In this document: positions 23,106 to 35,204 of the stretch, one piece after another
Position numbering within the stretch: the stretch's first letter is position 1
How the letters are laid out: each line of letters starts with the position of its first letter
Assembly: GCA_006384855.1 (NCBI GenBank)
Contig: VCJN01000816.1
Span: 1 to 64,000, forward strand
Direction: 5' to 3'
Source: Tetraselmis striata
Taxonomy: Eukaryota > Chlorophyta > Chlorodendrophyceae > Chlorodendrales > Chlorodendraceae
DNA length: 64,000 nucleotides
The notes under the pieces: generated by a model
What the model was told of the DNA's origin: nothing
The model's input: the letters and a program-made list of their open reading frames with translations, nothing else
Database searches by the model: none
Program-made: the position numbers and the translations under genes

Positions 23106-25188
23106 TTAAATAGACAACATACCCCAGGTTTTATTGCGTGCTAACGATGCCGACGATTCGTAACGCGCCCACACCGATGCCTTTACTACTTTAGCGGCAT
23201 CGCGCGCGGCTAGTGACCTCCACTCAAGTGGAAGGTGCGCCCCCTCAGCTAGCCCTACATTCGCCCTAGCTAGTCGATCTAACCATCGCACAGTCCGTGA
23301 CGTCCACGTGTTAGGGCGCGCCCGACTTGGGTGATCTACTAAATGGGTTATACATGTATTCAAGTCGGATGCTTTAAGGAACGCCCGAGCCCGTGCCGCT
23401 GCGGCCGTAGCGTCTATGGGCGCAATATCCAATTCCCGCATCATCGGTGCAGTGGCCACCCCAGGGGAGTTTTTACCCACCCCAATGAAGCACCGGAAGC
23501 ACCGATTGAGTACGGTTTGTAATGTATTTGCGCCGCTTGTTCTATCCATGCCCCATACTTCACACCCATAAGTTAAAACCGGCAGTACGCAGGTCCCGTC
23601 CACCGATTAATACCGAATCGAGCGCCTCAATGGCGCGTTTACCCTTCTTAACCCGGTCGTCTACTGTATGCCGCATACCTAGATCCGACTTAATGACCGC
23701 ACCCAAATACCTATATTCATTTACAACCGGTACCCGTTCCACCCCAAGCTACCATCGGGCAGCTTGCTCGCGTAACGCGGTCTCGTCGGAATATCGGCCT
23801 AATGCCATCACCCCACACTTAAGTACCCCAAACCCCATAAAATGGTCCCCCGCCCACCGCGAGAAGTGGGCGAACATGGCATGCATGTTATCGAACGAGC
23901 ATGTGATACCAACAGCGTCGTCCGCGTATAACTTACCGGGCACCCTTAGTGGTTGCCTTGCCGCTAATGTGTCGGTGCACCATGGTATATCACACCCTGG
24001 ATGTTCTACCCCATCGAATATATCGTTAAATAAATATGTTAAATAGGATGGGGGAAGCGGGGCATCCCTGTCAGAGGCCACGCTCTATGGGTATGGAGTT
24101 TGATAGTGTTCCCGGGGCCACCCCTGTCTTGACCCGTACCATACTATCCCTGTATAAAGTTGTAATGAAGGTAAGCATATGACATGTAACTCCTATTGCT
24201 TATAGTTTTAGGAATAAAAGCTCATGAGGTACGGTGTCATATGCCTTCCTAAAGTCAATAAAATCCGCGTACGTGGGTAGGGTGGACCTGCCGCTTGGCG
24301 ACGAGCCGCGATATCGAACAAGTTGGCGACTTGCATGGGGCCCTCCTGATTCCGCATAAAACCCGCTTGCCAACGGCGGATTATCCCTTTAGCTTGGCAG
24401 ACGTCTTGCAAGCGTTGGGTAATGACGGTCATAAGGAGTTTCATAGCGGCACCCATAATCGAGATACCCCTAAAATTGTCCATAACGGGTGCGTCGCCTT
24501 TCTTGGGCGGCACCGATACTATGGCCGAGCTACGCCACTGCTGGGGGATATAGTTCTTAGTCCATATCCCGTTAATTAAGGCCAGCAATGCCTTGCCAAA
24601 ATGGCTATTTGGGGCGTAAATCGCCAATTTTAAAGCCTCCGCAGTGATCCCATCCTGCCCCTGGGCCTTATTATTTTTAAACGCGTAAGAGCCTTGACTA
24701 GTTCCTCCCATGTGATATGCCCATTAATCCCGTTTAGTGCGGGGGCAATGGGAGGCGATGTACCGTCGCGGTGTTCCCACGCCGCACGGTATATCGCAAA
24801 CCGTTGTGCTAGGGGATGAAGGTCACGCAGTAGCTCCCGATAGTGCCGCGCCCAGCACGCATTGATTTCGCCCGGCTCGGTATGAAGTACCCCCGATACC
24901 GGATCGCGTACTGGCTGGTCGTTCGCGCCCTCGAATGAACCCTGCCCCTTACGGAGAGAGCTTCCATAACTCCCGTCTCCCACCACCCTTCTTGAAATCC
25001 TGAACCGCTTTTACCACGGCTCGCTCCCTCTGGCGGCGCCGGTTATTACGTACTAGTGTCCGGACCCTATGGCGTGCAACAGCATCATGTGCCGACGCTA
25101 GAGCGGCATCCCGAGGGCCCCTAGTCCCCCGGCACGCCATAAAGGCCATGCGTCGACGATAAATCGCACCTAGGATAGACCGTTGCAT
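23106..25188 (-). pseudogene. LINE reverse transcriptase region
   Basis: Copies element RNA into DNA at a nicked target. From the N-terminus, the frames show a basic linker (NNRRRQRERAVVKAVQDF), finger motifs (NNKAQGQDGITAEALKL and FRGISIMGAAMKLLMTVI), the palm motif TYADFIDFRKAYDTVP, the catalytic YADDAV box at about 23890-23940, a thumb with NEYRYLGAVIKSD, and LPVLTYGCEVWG. This is the standard layout of LINE reverse transcriptases. In-frame stops lie after FLKL (TAA), after IERGL (TGA) and after QAARW (TAG). Frame changes occur near 24690 and 23590. The frame ends at the fold-back repeat near 23105. Confidence 0.85.
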
Positions 25189-28060
25189 CGGCGGCCCTAG
25201 GCCACGACGCCTGGGCTACTTAGTAACATCCCCTACCCCACGCGCCGCCGACCATATCTCCTTTGCTATTGTCCCGGCATATCTCCTTTGAGTAATCCTT
25301 ACCTGTTGCCACGAGCCAGTCCTGTCCCGGGGGCGAAAAAAAACTCCGTAGCCGGACGTGGTCTACGAAGTATTTAAACCGAGATACATGGTATGTTTAG
25401 CTAGAGCTTCGTTGTTGGGGTTTCCTTCGCCTCTCTTAGCCCTAGCGCCTCCCGAGAATGGGGGTGTACATATCGCACATGGGGTATGTATACCCCAACT
25501 TGGGCTATTTAACAGCAAGCCTGCAAGACGCATGCCCGCGAACCTGACACCAAAACGACCGTCCAGTGGTGTCCCCGAGGTCCTAATAAGCTGTTTTATT
25601 GTTGGCAGGACCCGGCCATAACGCTTATATTCCCGCGCTCTCTTCAACCATCAGTACCATCAACCATTTTTTTCACCATGAAACCGGTCACGATTTCTTA
25701 TTAGCTGCACAAAGCCAATTTCTTCACCATGATGGGCACTCGCGTCAGTGCCCCTCAAGGCTGCTTGCTACCTCGCTCATGGCAACGGCGGCCAACACTA
25801 CGGGAGGAGGCTACCACTCTTTGGCACTACCGTCGACAAGTGGGAGAATGGGGCCGAGAGCCGGGAGCGGTCGACATGTGTGACCTACAGGCGAGAGGCT
25901 TTAACGTAGACAAGGAAAATGCTCGCTGAAAAGGAATTGTTACAGTGTACCGGGGCGCCGCGGGGCGTACGCGGCTTTATGCATCTATTAGCTTGGCGTG
26001 GGCCACCGGTTGCAAGCATCAGGCGCTAGGCTTATGGGAGATGCAATCTAGTCTTGAAGCCATCGGGGATTGCTGCGGACTTGCCTTTGGGCATTGGTAT
26101 AGGCATGCCGGCAAAATCTGGTCATAGTCGGTATAAGTAGTGTAAAATGTACTGATGGCATATGGGGAATGATGAGCATCTGAGTTGTACCAGTTACTCG
26201 TAATAATCGCACACCGGGTCTAATCACTACTACGTTTTCTCCTAGACGGCCATGGACAGCCAAGCCAGGGGTTATGTTGACAAGCTCCAACTCATGGCAT
26301 CCAAGGTCTTGTTCAAACACTCCCAAAGGTTATAGGGAGAGTGGGCGTCGGCGGTGTCTGTCCTACGCGGGTCAGGCACGTGCTCCACCTATGGGTCCTC
26401 TCAGAGAATAGCAAGAAAGCGAACTTACGCTCTAAGCATCTCGGCGGCGATGGGGGAGCACCCCCCACGGCCTTCCGGCACAGTGATGTGTCTCACAAGC
26501 TGCTTAGCCGCGAGACAACGTATTGCGTGCGGAGGAAGGCGGGATGGTCCCGCTGCCGTCGGCCCTTGATGCTAAAGAACTCCTAGGTCCGCGCGCCACT
26601 TCGTCGCGCCCCGCAGTACGTTCAGGAGTACTTTTGTAATCGCGCGAACTAGGCCACCCGACCGCAGCCCCGCCATGACCCCGTCTAGCTAGCAGCACCG
26701 GCGGAACGAGACCCACATAAAGGGCCGATGGTTAAGTGTTCCCGTGTAGGCTGTGCTGTGACACCCCTCGTGCACGGAGTTGGCTCACGAACCGGGCGCG
26801 GGTTATTCGGAGTGGGCTCGCGGGTGGGCACCATCGGATCGCCCGGAGACGCGCGAGAGCGCATCGCAGTACTTTCAGCAATACTTTCGTAATGTCACGC
26901 ATACCGTATGGACTATATTAGTGTTTTCTATAACGATCCGACCCATCATTTTCAACCCATGACGTGACTTAATCAGGGGTGAAAACCGCCGGGGCGACCA
27001 CCTCTACACCAAAATTGTGAGCCAAATGGGTCCCTTAAAGGTAGAGCACGGGTGTCGCGTCGACCGTGCGGGTTGCTCAAGTTGAAAGGTACTACCTCGT
27101 TGCTTAGCCCGTGCGATTACCAAACGTAACTGGTACGGGTATGAGTATAGAGTTTTTCCACAGAATATATTATTGTGCGAATGAACTTGTACTTAAATTA
27201 CGCTATGTACAAGCTTTTTGGCACTCCGGCCAGTGGGGACTAGATTATTGGGTCGCAAGGTTGTGAGGCGGCGGCCATATGCAGTTCAAAAGTTGCGCGG
27301 CGCGACTTTCCGCGCACAGAACTCCCCGCGCCTCACCCACCCGCAAGTGCATGTCGTGCCAACATCTTCCACGGTCCTGCCCCAAAACGCACTCCAAGGG
27401 CAAACCCCAACCCTCCGACTGTGGGGCTCGTGATGTCAGGCACGTGGGCGGCGTGAATGAGGCGATGAGCATGAGGCGCGCCAGCGATGCTCGAGCGGGC
27501 GGTCGTCGCTGAGCCGCCCCGTCCCCAATCCGCTTGCATGACTTGCCCGGCAGTAAGTGCCGGTTCTACTCCCTTTACCTGCCGCGATCTCGCCGGGTCA
27601 ATGCAGAGGCGATTCTCTATTGTCGTGGCATGCCAGGGCGATGAGTGCGGGTGGACAGAAGCGCGCGTTGCAACGTGCGGGCGACGCGTGGGTGCTGGGG
27701 CAGAGGCCTTTTGCTGCCTCGTCACCTACCAGGTAGTGAGTGCTGTCAGAAATTTTAATGCCGCAATCCCGTCCGGTCAGCGCCCCAAAGCACCACCCGG
27801 CACACACTTATCCATGCTTTTGCCGGTGCTGCCGCAGAGGAGCGGGACTGCGAGACGACTCAGCGCTGCCCGCGTGGGCTGGTAGGCGGCGCAACCGAGG
27901 CATCCGATCGAGGCGCGCCGTTTCGTGCCGATGCTCGGTCACCCGTAAGGTAAGCGCATGTCGCATCCTTCACAACCGTGGTCCTGCCCCGCCAGTCAAC
28001 GCACTCGGTCACCCTTACGTGCGTTATTCTGTGCCCTGCCTGACTACAAGCGAGTGGGAG
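25189..28060. other. No supported gene
   Basis: Many frames of 60-140 codons, none with a recognisable domain. The plus-strand frame 27487-27885 contains Cys pairs (CMTCPAV, ACQGDECGW, ATCGRR) and could be zinc-binding sequence upstream of the XPG-like gene, but I cannot show that they are joined. A short degenerate duplication, CGCAGTAC...CTTT[TC]GTAAT, occurs near 26614 and 26863. Confidence 0.35.
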
Positions 28061-29220
28061 ATGGGGGTGTCCAAGCTACTTGAACATCTTGCCCCTCCGC
28101 TACGAACCACGAACATGTACATTGCAGTTGAGGGCAGCAAGTGCATCGGCGCGGATGGGCACGAGTAGCCTCATCAATTTGCCTATCACTGGGCTGAAGA
28201 TAATGTCTTCCACAAGAACTACGAGCCATTGGCGCGCGAGTTTCTACAGCGGACGCAGTACGACCTCGGCCAGGGAGTGGAGTTAATGTTTGTATGCGAT
28301 GGCGCACCAACTAACCCCGGCCAATAATCGCTGCATTGACTACCCGGAGCGGCAGAGGCGTCGCACGATTGTACTCGCCGCCGAGGGAAGAATGCACGGT
28401 GACGATGTAACAGCTTCGACTGCTGCGATAAAGGCCGCCATCTCGTTGGGCTGGTCGGAAGTAGCCGCCGTGGTATATGGCTTCTGCGGCAGCACGGGAT
28501 CACATACTTCATTGCGCCATACGAGGCAGACTCCCAGCTTGCTACTTTGCTCGCCAACGCATGCGTCCTCTGGGCCGTCGCAACGGTGGATGCTGACTTC
28601 ATCGTCCATGGGATCGAGCGGGTCTTCTTCAAAGTCTCTTGGCGCCGCGGGCGGGCGGCCATGTAGGATTGTTGTGTGGCTGAGAACAGCCGAGCTTGAC
28701 CCAATGAGAAGAATAAGTTGGAAACGGACTTTTGACGATAGTGGTTCGCTGCGGGCTAGGGTTCGTGATTGTCTACACATTGGCAGATAGATGTGATTAC
28801 GATACGAAAGTTCGAGGCATCGTGTTTGGGACGAGGGCGCTGGCTGCTTGCAAGATCATGTTGCGCAGCCATGCTACGCCGGCTTTTTCGGACCTACGCG
28901 CCCACCTCGGCTTTCTGTCTGACCACATTGCTGGCTAGATGAAGCAACCGTCGCCATGCAAGCTGCCGCACTGGGTGTGGCATCCCTGAAATACGTTTGT
29001 TTTGTTTGCGAAAGCAGAATTGGATGTTAAGAATTGGGCCCGAAAAGCGAGGGATGCGCTCATTGTGTTTGAACACCACTATTGGCGTATAATCCCAGCA
29101 GTTTGCGGGTTGAGACAAAGAGTGGAGCATATTGCAGTGACGTGTGCATTTGCTGGTCGTTCCTCGGAAGCGCAATCTCTGCTGACGATGCTGAGCGTAG
29201 GGCGCTCGGTCTGATGACAC
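28061..29220 (+). pseudogene. XPG/FEN1/EXO1-family structure-specific nuclease, decayed
   Basis: Flap or 5' exonuclease family acting on branched DNA with two metal ions. The start MGVSKLLEHL matches the family N-terminus, where MG is conserved. The XPG-N region continues to LMFVCDGAPTNPG, with the catalytic Asp in the CDG box. The XPG-I region reads YFIAPYEADSQLATL and TVDADFIVHGIERVFFK, with the E-x-D and D-x-D metal ligands. An H3TH-like segment, CDYDTKVRGI, follows at about 28800. All the acidic boxes I expect are present. There is an in-frame TAG after GADGHE, and the frame changes around 28330, 28490 and 28700; some changes could be unrecognised introns. It ends about 100 bp before terminal repeat C. 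It could be a host gene relic or cargo of a mobile element. Confidence 0.72.
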
Positions 29221-29316
29221 CTACTGGCGAGTTGTGCGATGTTAGAGTAGCAGCTTCTGCGCATACTTATGCCGGCTCACCTCACATAGGAGATGATTGA
29301 CGGAGGGTACATGGGG

Positions 29317-29510
29317 AATTTTTTAGTCAAATCGGTCCTATTTTTGGACTCAAAAATGTGCCCCCACGTGATCGCTTAGGCTGGGATATGTACAAACTTT
29401 TTGGGCACATTTCAGGTGCAATGCAATACTATACAAGAGTACAAAAAATGACAAATCGGCGTGTCCTCTTCGCGCCCTCTGCCGCGTGAAGTACTATCCG
29501 CCTCACCTGG
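29317..29510 (+). repeat. Terminal repeat copy C (inverted match to 50002-50202)
   Basis: About 194 bp, highly similar to the reverse complement of 50002-50202. Shared segments include CCCACGTGATCGCTTAGGC, ATGACAAATCGGCGTGTCCT and CTTCGCGCCCTC. Similarity stops abruptly on both sides. C and D face inwards, as the two ends of one 20.9-kb element would. Confidence 0.82.
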
Positions 29511-29627
29511 CTACTTCGCGCCATTTTGCGCGCCCCATTGGCCCAACCTGTTGGAGGTTTCACTCCTCGCCCAAGTCCACACCACTGCACTACACTCCAC
29601 TCTCCTTGACGTCTTTTTGTAGCCGTC

Positions 29628-30119
29628 ATGGCCGACCCTTCGTCTGCCCCGCTAGGCAGCGAAGCCTTATTTCGCCAGGCCCAAGAGCAAATTCAGCCTT
29701 ACTTCTCCTTGCTAGACAGCTTGCCCCTTCAACCGGATCACGGAGACAAGCTTTTCAGAGAGGGCGTGAATGCCGTTGTTGGAGAGCTGCTACATGGGCT
29801 CGCCGCTCCTCCGTGTCTGCCTTCGGAGGTTGGTGGACCTTTGTACAGCGCGCCCTCGTGCGCTACAGGTCCGGAACGTGCCGGTTCCGGCCCGCGGAGC
29901 CAGCAAAGCAAGCGCCCAGCACCCTCGCCCAGTTTCTGCCAGCCGGGGAGTGCTTATGCGCAAGGGGTGGAAAGGCGTTTGAGATTCGACTGGAGGAAGG
30001 TTGGCGATTCAACCTTTCTCACGAGGCAAGCCGCAGTGAAGGAGTCGATCTGGATGATGGACGAATGGAAGGCCCAATATGTCAGCAAGGTCGCGTATGT
30101 GAGTCCTTCTCACGCGTGA
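29628..30119 (+). CDS. Hypothetical protein next to terminal repeat C
   Basis: A 163-codon frame starting MADPSSAPLGSEALF about 120 bp inside repeat C. The N-terminal half is an acidic, Leu-rich helix-forming region; the middle is Pro/Ser-rich; the C-terminus has KVAYVSPSHA. No domain is recognised. The region 29770-29982 is also open in another frame, so a frame change or intron may lie within. It could be the first gene of an element that begins at repeat C, or a chance frame. Confidence 0.35.
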   Translation: MADPSSAPLGSEALFRQAQEQIQPYFSLLDSLPLQPDHGDKLFREGVNAVVGELLHGLAAPPCLPSEVGGPLYSAPSCATGPERAGSGPRSQQSKRPAPSPSFCQPGSAYAQGVERRLRFDWRKVGDSTFLTRQAAVKESIWMMDEWKAQYVSKVAYVSPSHA

Positions 30120-30339
30120 TGTGTCTGAAGGGGGACATCACACCGCTTTCCGCGGTAACCCGTACCGTAGTGCGAAAACTGCCCGAATATGCTATATCCA
30201 AAATGCCGTTGCTTTCTTCGCCCACTCCGTTGCTCGCGTGTGGGTGCGGCACAGCGCCATGTACATGCCAACCCACTCGCCACCCTCAAAATTCTCAGTC
30301 ACAGACACTCGCCGCCCCGCAACCAACCGAAGCACCGCC

Positions 30340-30388
30340 TCCCCCCCCCCCCCCCCCCCCCCCCCCCCGCGCCCCCCCCCCCGGGGGG
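30340..30388 (+). repeat. Poly(C) tract followed by a short G run
   Basis: About 40 C residues with two interrupting G, then six G. Proline- and glycine-rich frames over it are artefacts. Confidence 0.95.
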
Positions 30389-30755
30389 CGCAATGGACCC
30401 AAAACGGGACTTTCGGCTGCCTGGCGCGGCTGCTGTGGCCTCAAAGGCTAAGCAGTTCGGCATCTCTGTGGCCACCCTCAAGACCATGTACAGTGCGCGC
30501 ACGTTCACCCACCCACATCCCTCAACTTCGCACCTATGCCGCTGCTTTACTCCACCTAGGAAAAGTGTCTATACCAGTTAGGAGACCTAGCCATGTGTAT
30601 TAGGCAACTTTCCGCCTAGTGGGTTCTCTCCTAGTGTGTTTTACAGTCCCCTAGTCCGGTCATCGTGGATGGGCATTTCTGTGGCAATGTGCGAGTGGGA
30701 GGATGGCACCGGCGGGGGCGTGGCACCCACCCGCAGCCAACCCGGCCGCGCAGCC

Positions 30756-31455
30756 ATGACTAAACCCCGCTACACGAACCACGACGGCATCAGGTTCCTG
30801 GACCTCTCCTCGGATGAGGACTAGAACGTGGGGGGTAGTGGGTCAGAGTGGGAGTACGAGGGGAGCGACGAGGAGGACTATTTGGAGTTGTCCCCAACTA
30901 CCGGGCGCGTCTTGACGGCCCCGGAGCGTCTCGTCAAGCACGGCACCGTCGAACGCGGTGCCGCTTACTGCTTGCCCTGCCTCACCGAGGCGGAGGCCTT
31001 CAACATCACGGACGTCGATGGCGGGCAGCCCACCGGCCTGTTCTACAAGTGAGCGCCGCAACGTAGTGCATGTGCGATGGCGGTGAGGTTGGTGGTTGAT
31101 TTTTACAATTAACTAGAAATGCCAGTCGTACTCGCTACATGCCATTCTAACTGTTGCCGCCCCCGGCCCGCCCTTGAGGATACCGGCCGGCACGCTCTGC
31201 CGGCCGTGCAAGCAGGGCGCCGGCAGCCACCTGCGCTCTCCCACCCCAAGGCAGCGAGACCTACGGTCGGAAGCCCCGGCGTGCCGATGGGGCGGTAGGC
31301 AAGTACGGCGGTATTAGCAACACGGAGTCCCCCAGCATGCTTAGGGATGCCGGCATGCTTAAAGATGCCTAGGCCCGCCTTCAGAGAGAGCAGCGCAAGA
31401 GAGTGCGTGAGGGAAAGATGATGCTCGCTGACAGGAAGGCGGCGGCCAGGCGCTA
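30756..31455 (+). pseudogene. Hypothetical acidic/zinc-binding protein gene
   Basis: The frame starting MTKPRYTNHDGIRFLDL continues through one stop codon into an acidic stretch (SEWEYEGSDEEDYLEL) and a Cys pair (AAYCLPCLTE), ending at FYK beside a plausible GTGAGC donor. After about 130 bp, a second segment has another Cys pair (LCRPCKQG). A basic helical tail (LQREQRKRVREGKMML) follows at about 31375-31450. Two C-x2-C pairs separated by a spacer suggest a zinc-binding fold; this is inference. I do not recognise the family. Confidence 0.4.
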
Positions 31456-31592
31456 GCCGCGCGCTGTAATCTTTTCACTAGATATCTCAAACTTTGGATC
31501 GCAATTATCATGAAAAAGCTATTACAATGTTTCTATGGGGGGAAAGGGCTGCGGTGCTGCGGTTCCCGTGGGCGCAGCCCGCTTGGTGCCTT

Positions 31593-31635
31593 GGGGGGGG
31601 GGGGGGGGGTGGGGGGGGGGGGGGGGGGGGGGGGG
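31593..31635 (+). repeat. Poly(G) tract, 43 bp
   Basis: 42 G residues with one T at 31610, among the longest homopolymers in the window. Confidence 0.97.
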
Positions 31636-32251
31636 CGCTCTACGTGGGCGTAGCGCGCTTTTTGCCCTGTGGGCCACGCTTCAATCGCTCTGGTGTGGGC
31701 AGCTCATGCTGGTGGCTTTCATGAATTTTCATGTGGCCAAGGACCTCCCCATACCCTGAACTCTGGGTGCCCAGCAGCCCCCCTCCGGTAGGCAGTCTTT
31801 GTGACCAAGTGAGCGTGCACAATCCCGTGACAATCACAGTTCAGCCGGTCGCCATACTAGCTTACGTAATCAGGGATATGGCACTGCAGAATGTTGCAGT
31901 ACACGGTGGCAGCGTCATTCTCACCTGCAGCATTGACAAATGTCTACACGAATTTCTCTGCCACCTGCTTGACATGTTGTGCGCGAGCCTCCTGCAGGTG
32001 CATAGGTGGCAGTTGGACGGTTCTAGGTGCGCACGCTCGGTCCACATGCTCTAGCAGCGGCTCCCATAGCTGATTTCAGACTTCCAAGACGGGCTGCGCC
32101 TTCACATCATCGGAGGCGCTTACCGTTGAGTAAGTCAGGCCCGCCGTGATGCGGAGGTTGATGTGCAGAAGATCATGTATCTCATGCTTGGCTTAGATGT
32201 GTAGCACTGGGGGCTTGAGGTATCTGCAATGCGCATATAGCTATACACCCA

Positions 32252-32850
32252 GATGGCCCGCCCCCGGTCCCTCGTCTCCGCCCGCTGTCGCACCATTGTA
32301 GCTCTCCGCACGCCGAGTCAACTCGCCGCGCCGTCGGCACCGCTACACGTCCCGCCTTTTAGAATATGATTTTAACCCACCATATCAGCACAATCCCAGG
32401 CTACCACGCGTGTTTGACAGTATCGGGTCACTATGCCTTGCGAACTTGACCGCCGCTCCTCCTGCAATCTTGTTTCTATGAGCTTCAACTGCCGAACCCC
32501 CGCCGCGGGGATAGTTCGGGCAACCTCCACAGCCCACCCCAACTAAGTTTCAAGGTATATATGGGCAGCTCAGACATATATCTGGAGATGTTTCTGTGTG
32601 TGGGTGTGTTGTTGCTTTGTGGGCGCCATGATTGCGTCTTCGCCGCACGGCACACCCAGCTGGCCCGCCCCGTGTCCCTCGTCTCCGCCCGCCGTCGCAC
32701 CATTATACCTCTTCGCACGCCGAGTCAACTCGCCGCGCCGTCGGCACCACTACACGTCCCGCTTTTTAGAATATGATTGTAACCTACAATATCAGCACAA
32801 TTCCATGCTGCCACGCGTGTTTGACTAGTATCGGGTCACTATCTCCCGCC
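32252..32850. repeat. Spaced direct repeat (about 185 bp, twice)
   Basis: Copies at about 32252-32433 and 32659-32850 share TCCCTCGTCTCCGCCCGC, CGCCGAGTCAACTCGCCGCG, TTTTAGAATATGATT and GCCACGCGTGTTTGAC. The offset is 407 bp and the copies differ by scattered substitutions. No coding content is evident. The rest of 31640-33370 holds nothing I can support. Confidence 0.85.
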
Positions 32851-33478
32851 TGTGTTAATTAAGCACCTTAGCCGACACCGTCGTTGTCTTCCCACCAAAC
32901 AACAACTATGATGAGTACCCATTCCAGGAGGTCAGGCAAATGTGACATGTGGGTGGGTGTATCCATCGATGTGATAGCGGTGAAGACATACTGACGTGGT
33001 CCTTTGATGTTGATTCGAGATTGCAAAAGGACTGTGGCTCTACGAGGGTTCGTCTTTGCACAGTGATTACCCAGACGACAACACGGACTACCGATTATCA
33101 GCCAATATCATGGCGGTTGCAAACAAAGAGGAGTACACGATTCTCCCACTGGCTGCTACCCGCCGGTGTGTCGCCAATGCCTAGATGTGTCCAGTGCTGC
33201 CGCCCACCCCCTCCCAACACACACGGCGCGCTACCCGTGATAGCATGTTGTGTGAGCGATGCATGGCAGTCTCTGTCATCGATAGTAACAAATGCTCCTT
33301 TGATTGCTTGTTTGCAGTGCATCATGCAATGCGGCGCTGCCTACATCTCGCTGCCGCCGGACTACAAAGTTCAACCTAGGAAGCGAGGCGAGCAGTCGAG
33401 CAAGCGACGGAGGTAGCTAATCAAAGGCGCACGGCGGGTGGAAGGTGCGGCCCTGCCCGGCCACATAGATCGCCAAGC

Positions 33479-34097
33479 GTGCAGCATGCATGGCATTGGC
33501 ATGTGCTCATGTATCATTGCCACCGCATCCTTCTCCGCCTGAACCGCCATCTTGGGATAAACCTTTGTGATTATGGCTGTCCACATGCTGCGATGTGTTT
33601 TGAACAACGACACGAGGATGGCGAGAACGTCTTCATCGCTGACACCCGCAAGCGACTGCTCAACAGTTTTATGCGCTGCAGCTGCCGCTGCTGCCGCTGA
33701 AACTGTAGGTGCCCGGTATATGCGAGTTGGGATAATGTACACCCCACTGGTGGCCATAGAGAGTTGTAAATCTAGTCTGGAAATCACGCCACTGCCGCCT
33801 GACCCATGGCTGGCATGTATGACGGGGGGGGGGGGGGGGGGGGGGGGGGGGCTTGCCATCCGCATAAATGTTGGCATCCATGGGCTTGCATGTTCGAGCC
33901 GCGCGGCCCACAGTGAACATGATCGTCGGCTGTCCAGGGCGCACGCCTTGCCACCCATGTCCAACCTCTGCCGGTGCATCAGCCGCTGCGCCACCGGCGC
34001 CAGCACGAGGCGCACCGCCACTAGCGCCCACATCTACCGCATGAGATGCAACAACATTCGCATTGGCCTCACCAGCGGGAGTTGCAGCGCTCCTCAC
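33479..34097 (-). CDS. Possible two-exon hypothetical gene fragment
   Basis: The minus strand has a frame ending CKPMDANIYADGK at a 28-base C run (33824-33851). Downstream, a helical segment reads TVEQSLAGVSDEDVLAILVS and MAVQAEKDAVAMIHEHM. The composition looks protein-like but no domain is recognised. The C run sits directly beside the presumed donor, as in introns elsewhere in this window. Boundaries are uncertain. Confidence 0.25.
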
Positions 34098-34175
34098 AGC
34101 GAGGCCGTCCGATAGTCATGTGGATTTTTGCCAGCCGTTAGGACGCTGAGGGCGTCTGCCGACCGGTCTCTCTAT

Positions 34176-34989
34176 CTAGCGTCCCTCGGCCTTCTCCTCT
34201 GCGTCCCCGTAAACTGATGCCGCGACTAGCCTAGCGAAGGCCAGGAGGCGCGACTTGTTCTCACGCAAATGCTTTGGCATGGTGCTCTTTCCCGGCTTCT
34301 TCCTCGGCATCGGGCATCCGCCTACTCCGTCATAGCAATCCCGAACCGCTCCGCCAACCGATTGTATTTGTGCTGCTTGGTGCGATATAAAGCTTCCGCC
34401 ACTTGCTGTCCTCCGCCTCAACGGTGAGCACGAGCTCCCCGTAATGCTCATGTAACTCCTTGAGCTTGTTAAGCCGCGCCGCGGTCATGCTCTTTTGTTG
34501 CGCGAGCGCGGCATGTGGCGATGCGACACTGCCTTTAGCTTTATCACCTCATGGTTGTCCTACTGTAGCCCGATGTCCACACGTCGCCGCGTCTGGCGCT
34601 TCGGTAGCATCGGCCTCTCCCTCTTTTGTCGCCCCTTCCGTTCCTTCGGGTGGTTTGGCACCCGCCTTTGCTGCCGCGTGGGCGTCAGCCGCAGAGCTGT
34701 CGAGCGGCTGCTCCGCTTCGCCCGCGCCGGCTCGTCTTGCCTTCCGCCCACCCACCTTCCGTTTTTCCCGCTTGTCATACACCGCCGATGGCGTGAATGG
34801 TCTTGCGGTCTTGGGCATGCTGCACATCGGTCGTCTCGTCGTCGACACCCACCCAACCGCGAGCGCTGTTGGCGGAATGGGAGTGGCATTCATGCTAACA
34901 TTTGCGCGGGAAAACATTCGCGACGCTGAGTATATGTTGTCAATAGGAAGACCTCGTATCACCGGGGCGTTGATCGATGAGCGATGCAC
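34176..34989 (-). pseudogene. Hypothetical nuclear-type protein gene, frameshifted
   Basis: The minus-strand frame has a basic cluster (KREKRKVGGRKARR), then an Ala/Glu/Pro-rich acidic stretch. After frame changes come a helix (AARLNKLKELHEHYGELVL) and KYNRLAERFGIAMTE. The basic cluster would serve as a nuclear signal. I do not recognise a family. At least two frame changes are needed to read through, so it is probably decayed. Confidence 0.35.
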
Positions 34990-35204
34990 ATGGTAGTCGC
35001 GTGACCGCGGTCTACGCCGTCAACGTGTATACCTATGCGATAAGTACTGAGAATTTTAGTATTGTGTTCGTACATTTATATTGCGCTAAAACCTCCATTA
35101 GTCCATTCGGGGGTCGCTGGGTGCGCCGTGACTGCACACCCACCTTGGTTTGTCTTTGGGTCTCGATTGCTAAGACTATTGCACAAACCCCGCTGCGGCA
35201 GGGG

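Larger units (their letters stand above)
18139..25188 (-). mobile_element. Non-LTR retrotransposon (LINE), interrupted by a 4-kb insertion
   Basis: The RT part (23106-25188) and the C-terminal zinc part (18356-18937) lie on the same strand and in the right order, separated by about 4 kb of other elements. Past the C-terminal part, the minus strand has an A8 run (18148-18139) that could be the poly(A) tail, 290 bp upstream of the coiled-coil gene start. No apurinic endonuclease domain was found upstream of 25188, so the copy is probably 5' truncated. It carries frame changes and several stops and is inactive. Confidence 0.8.

Noticed and set aside
29486-30603. Long proline-rich ORFs (up to 321 codons)
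   Set aside because: Their length comes from the poly(C) tract at 30340-30388 and from overlapping frames; there is no domain, and three frames are equally open.
34460-34996. Plus-strand 178-codon ORF
   Set aside because: Antisense to the basic/acidic minus-strand frame; Ser/Ala/Pro-rich with no motif.
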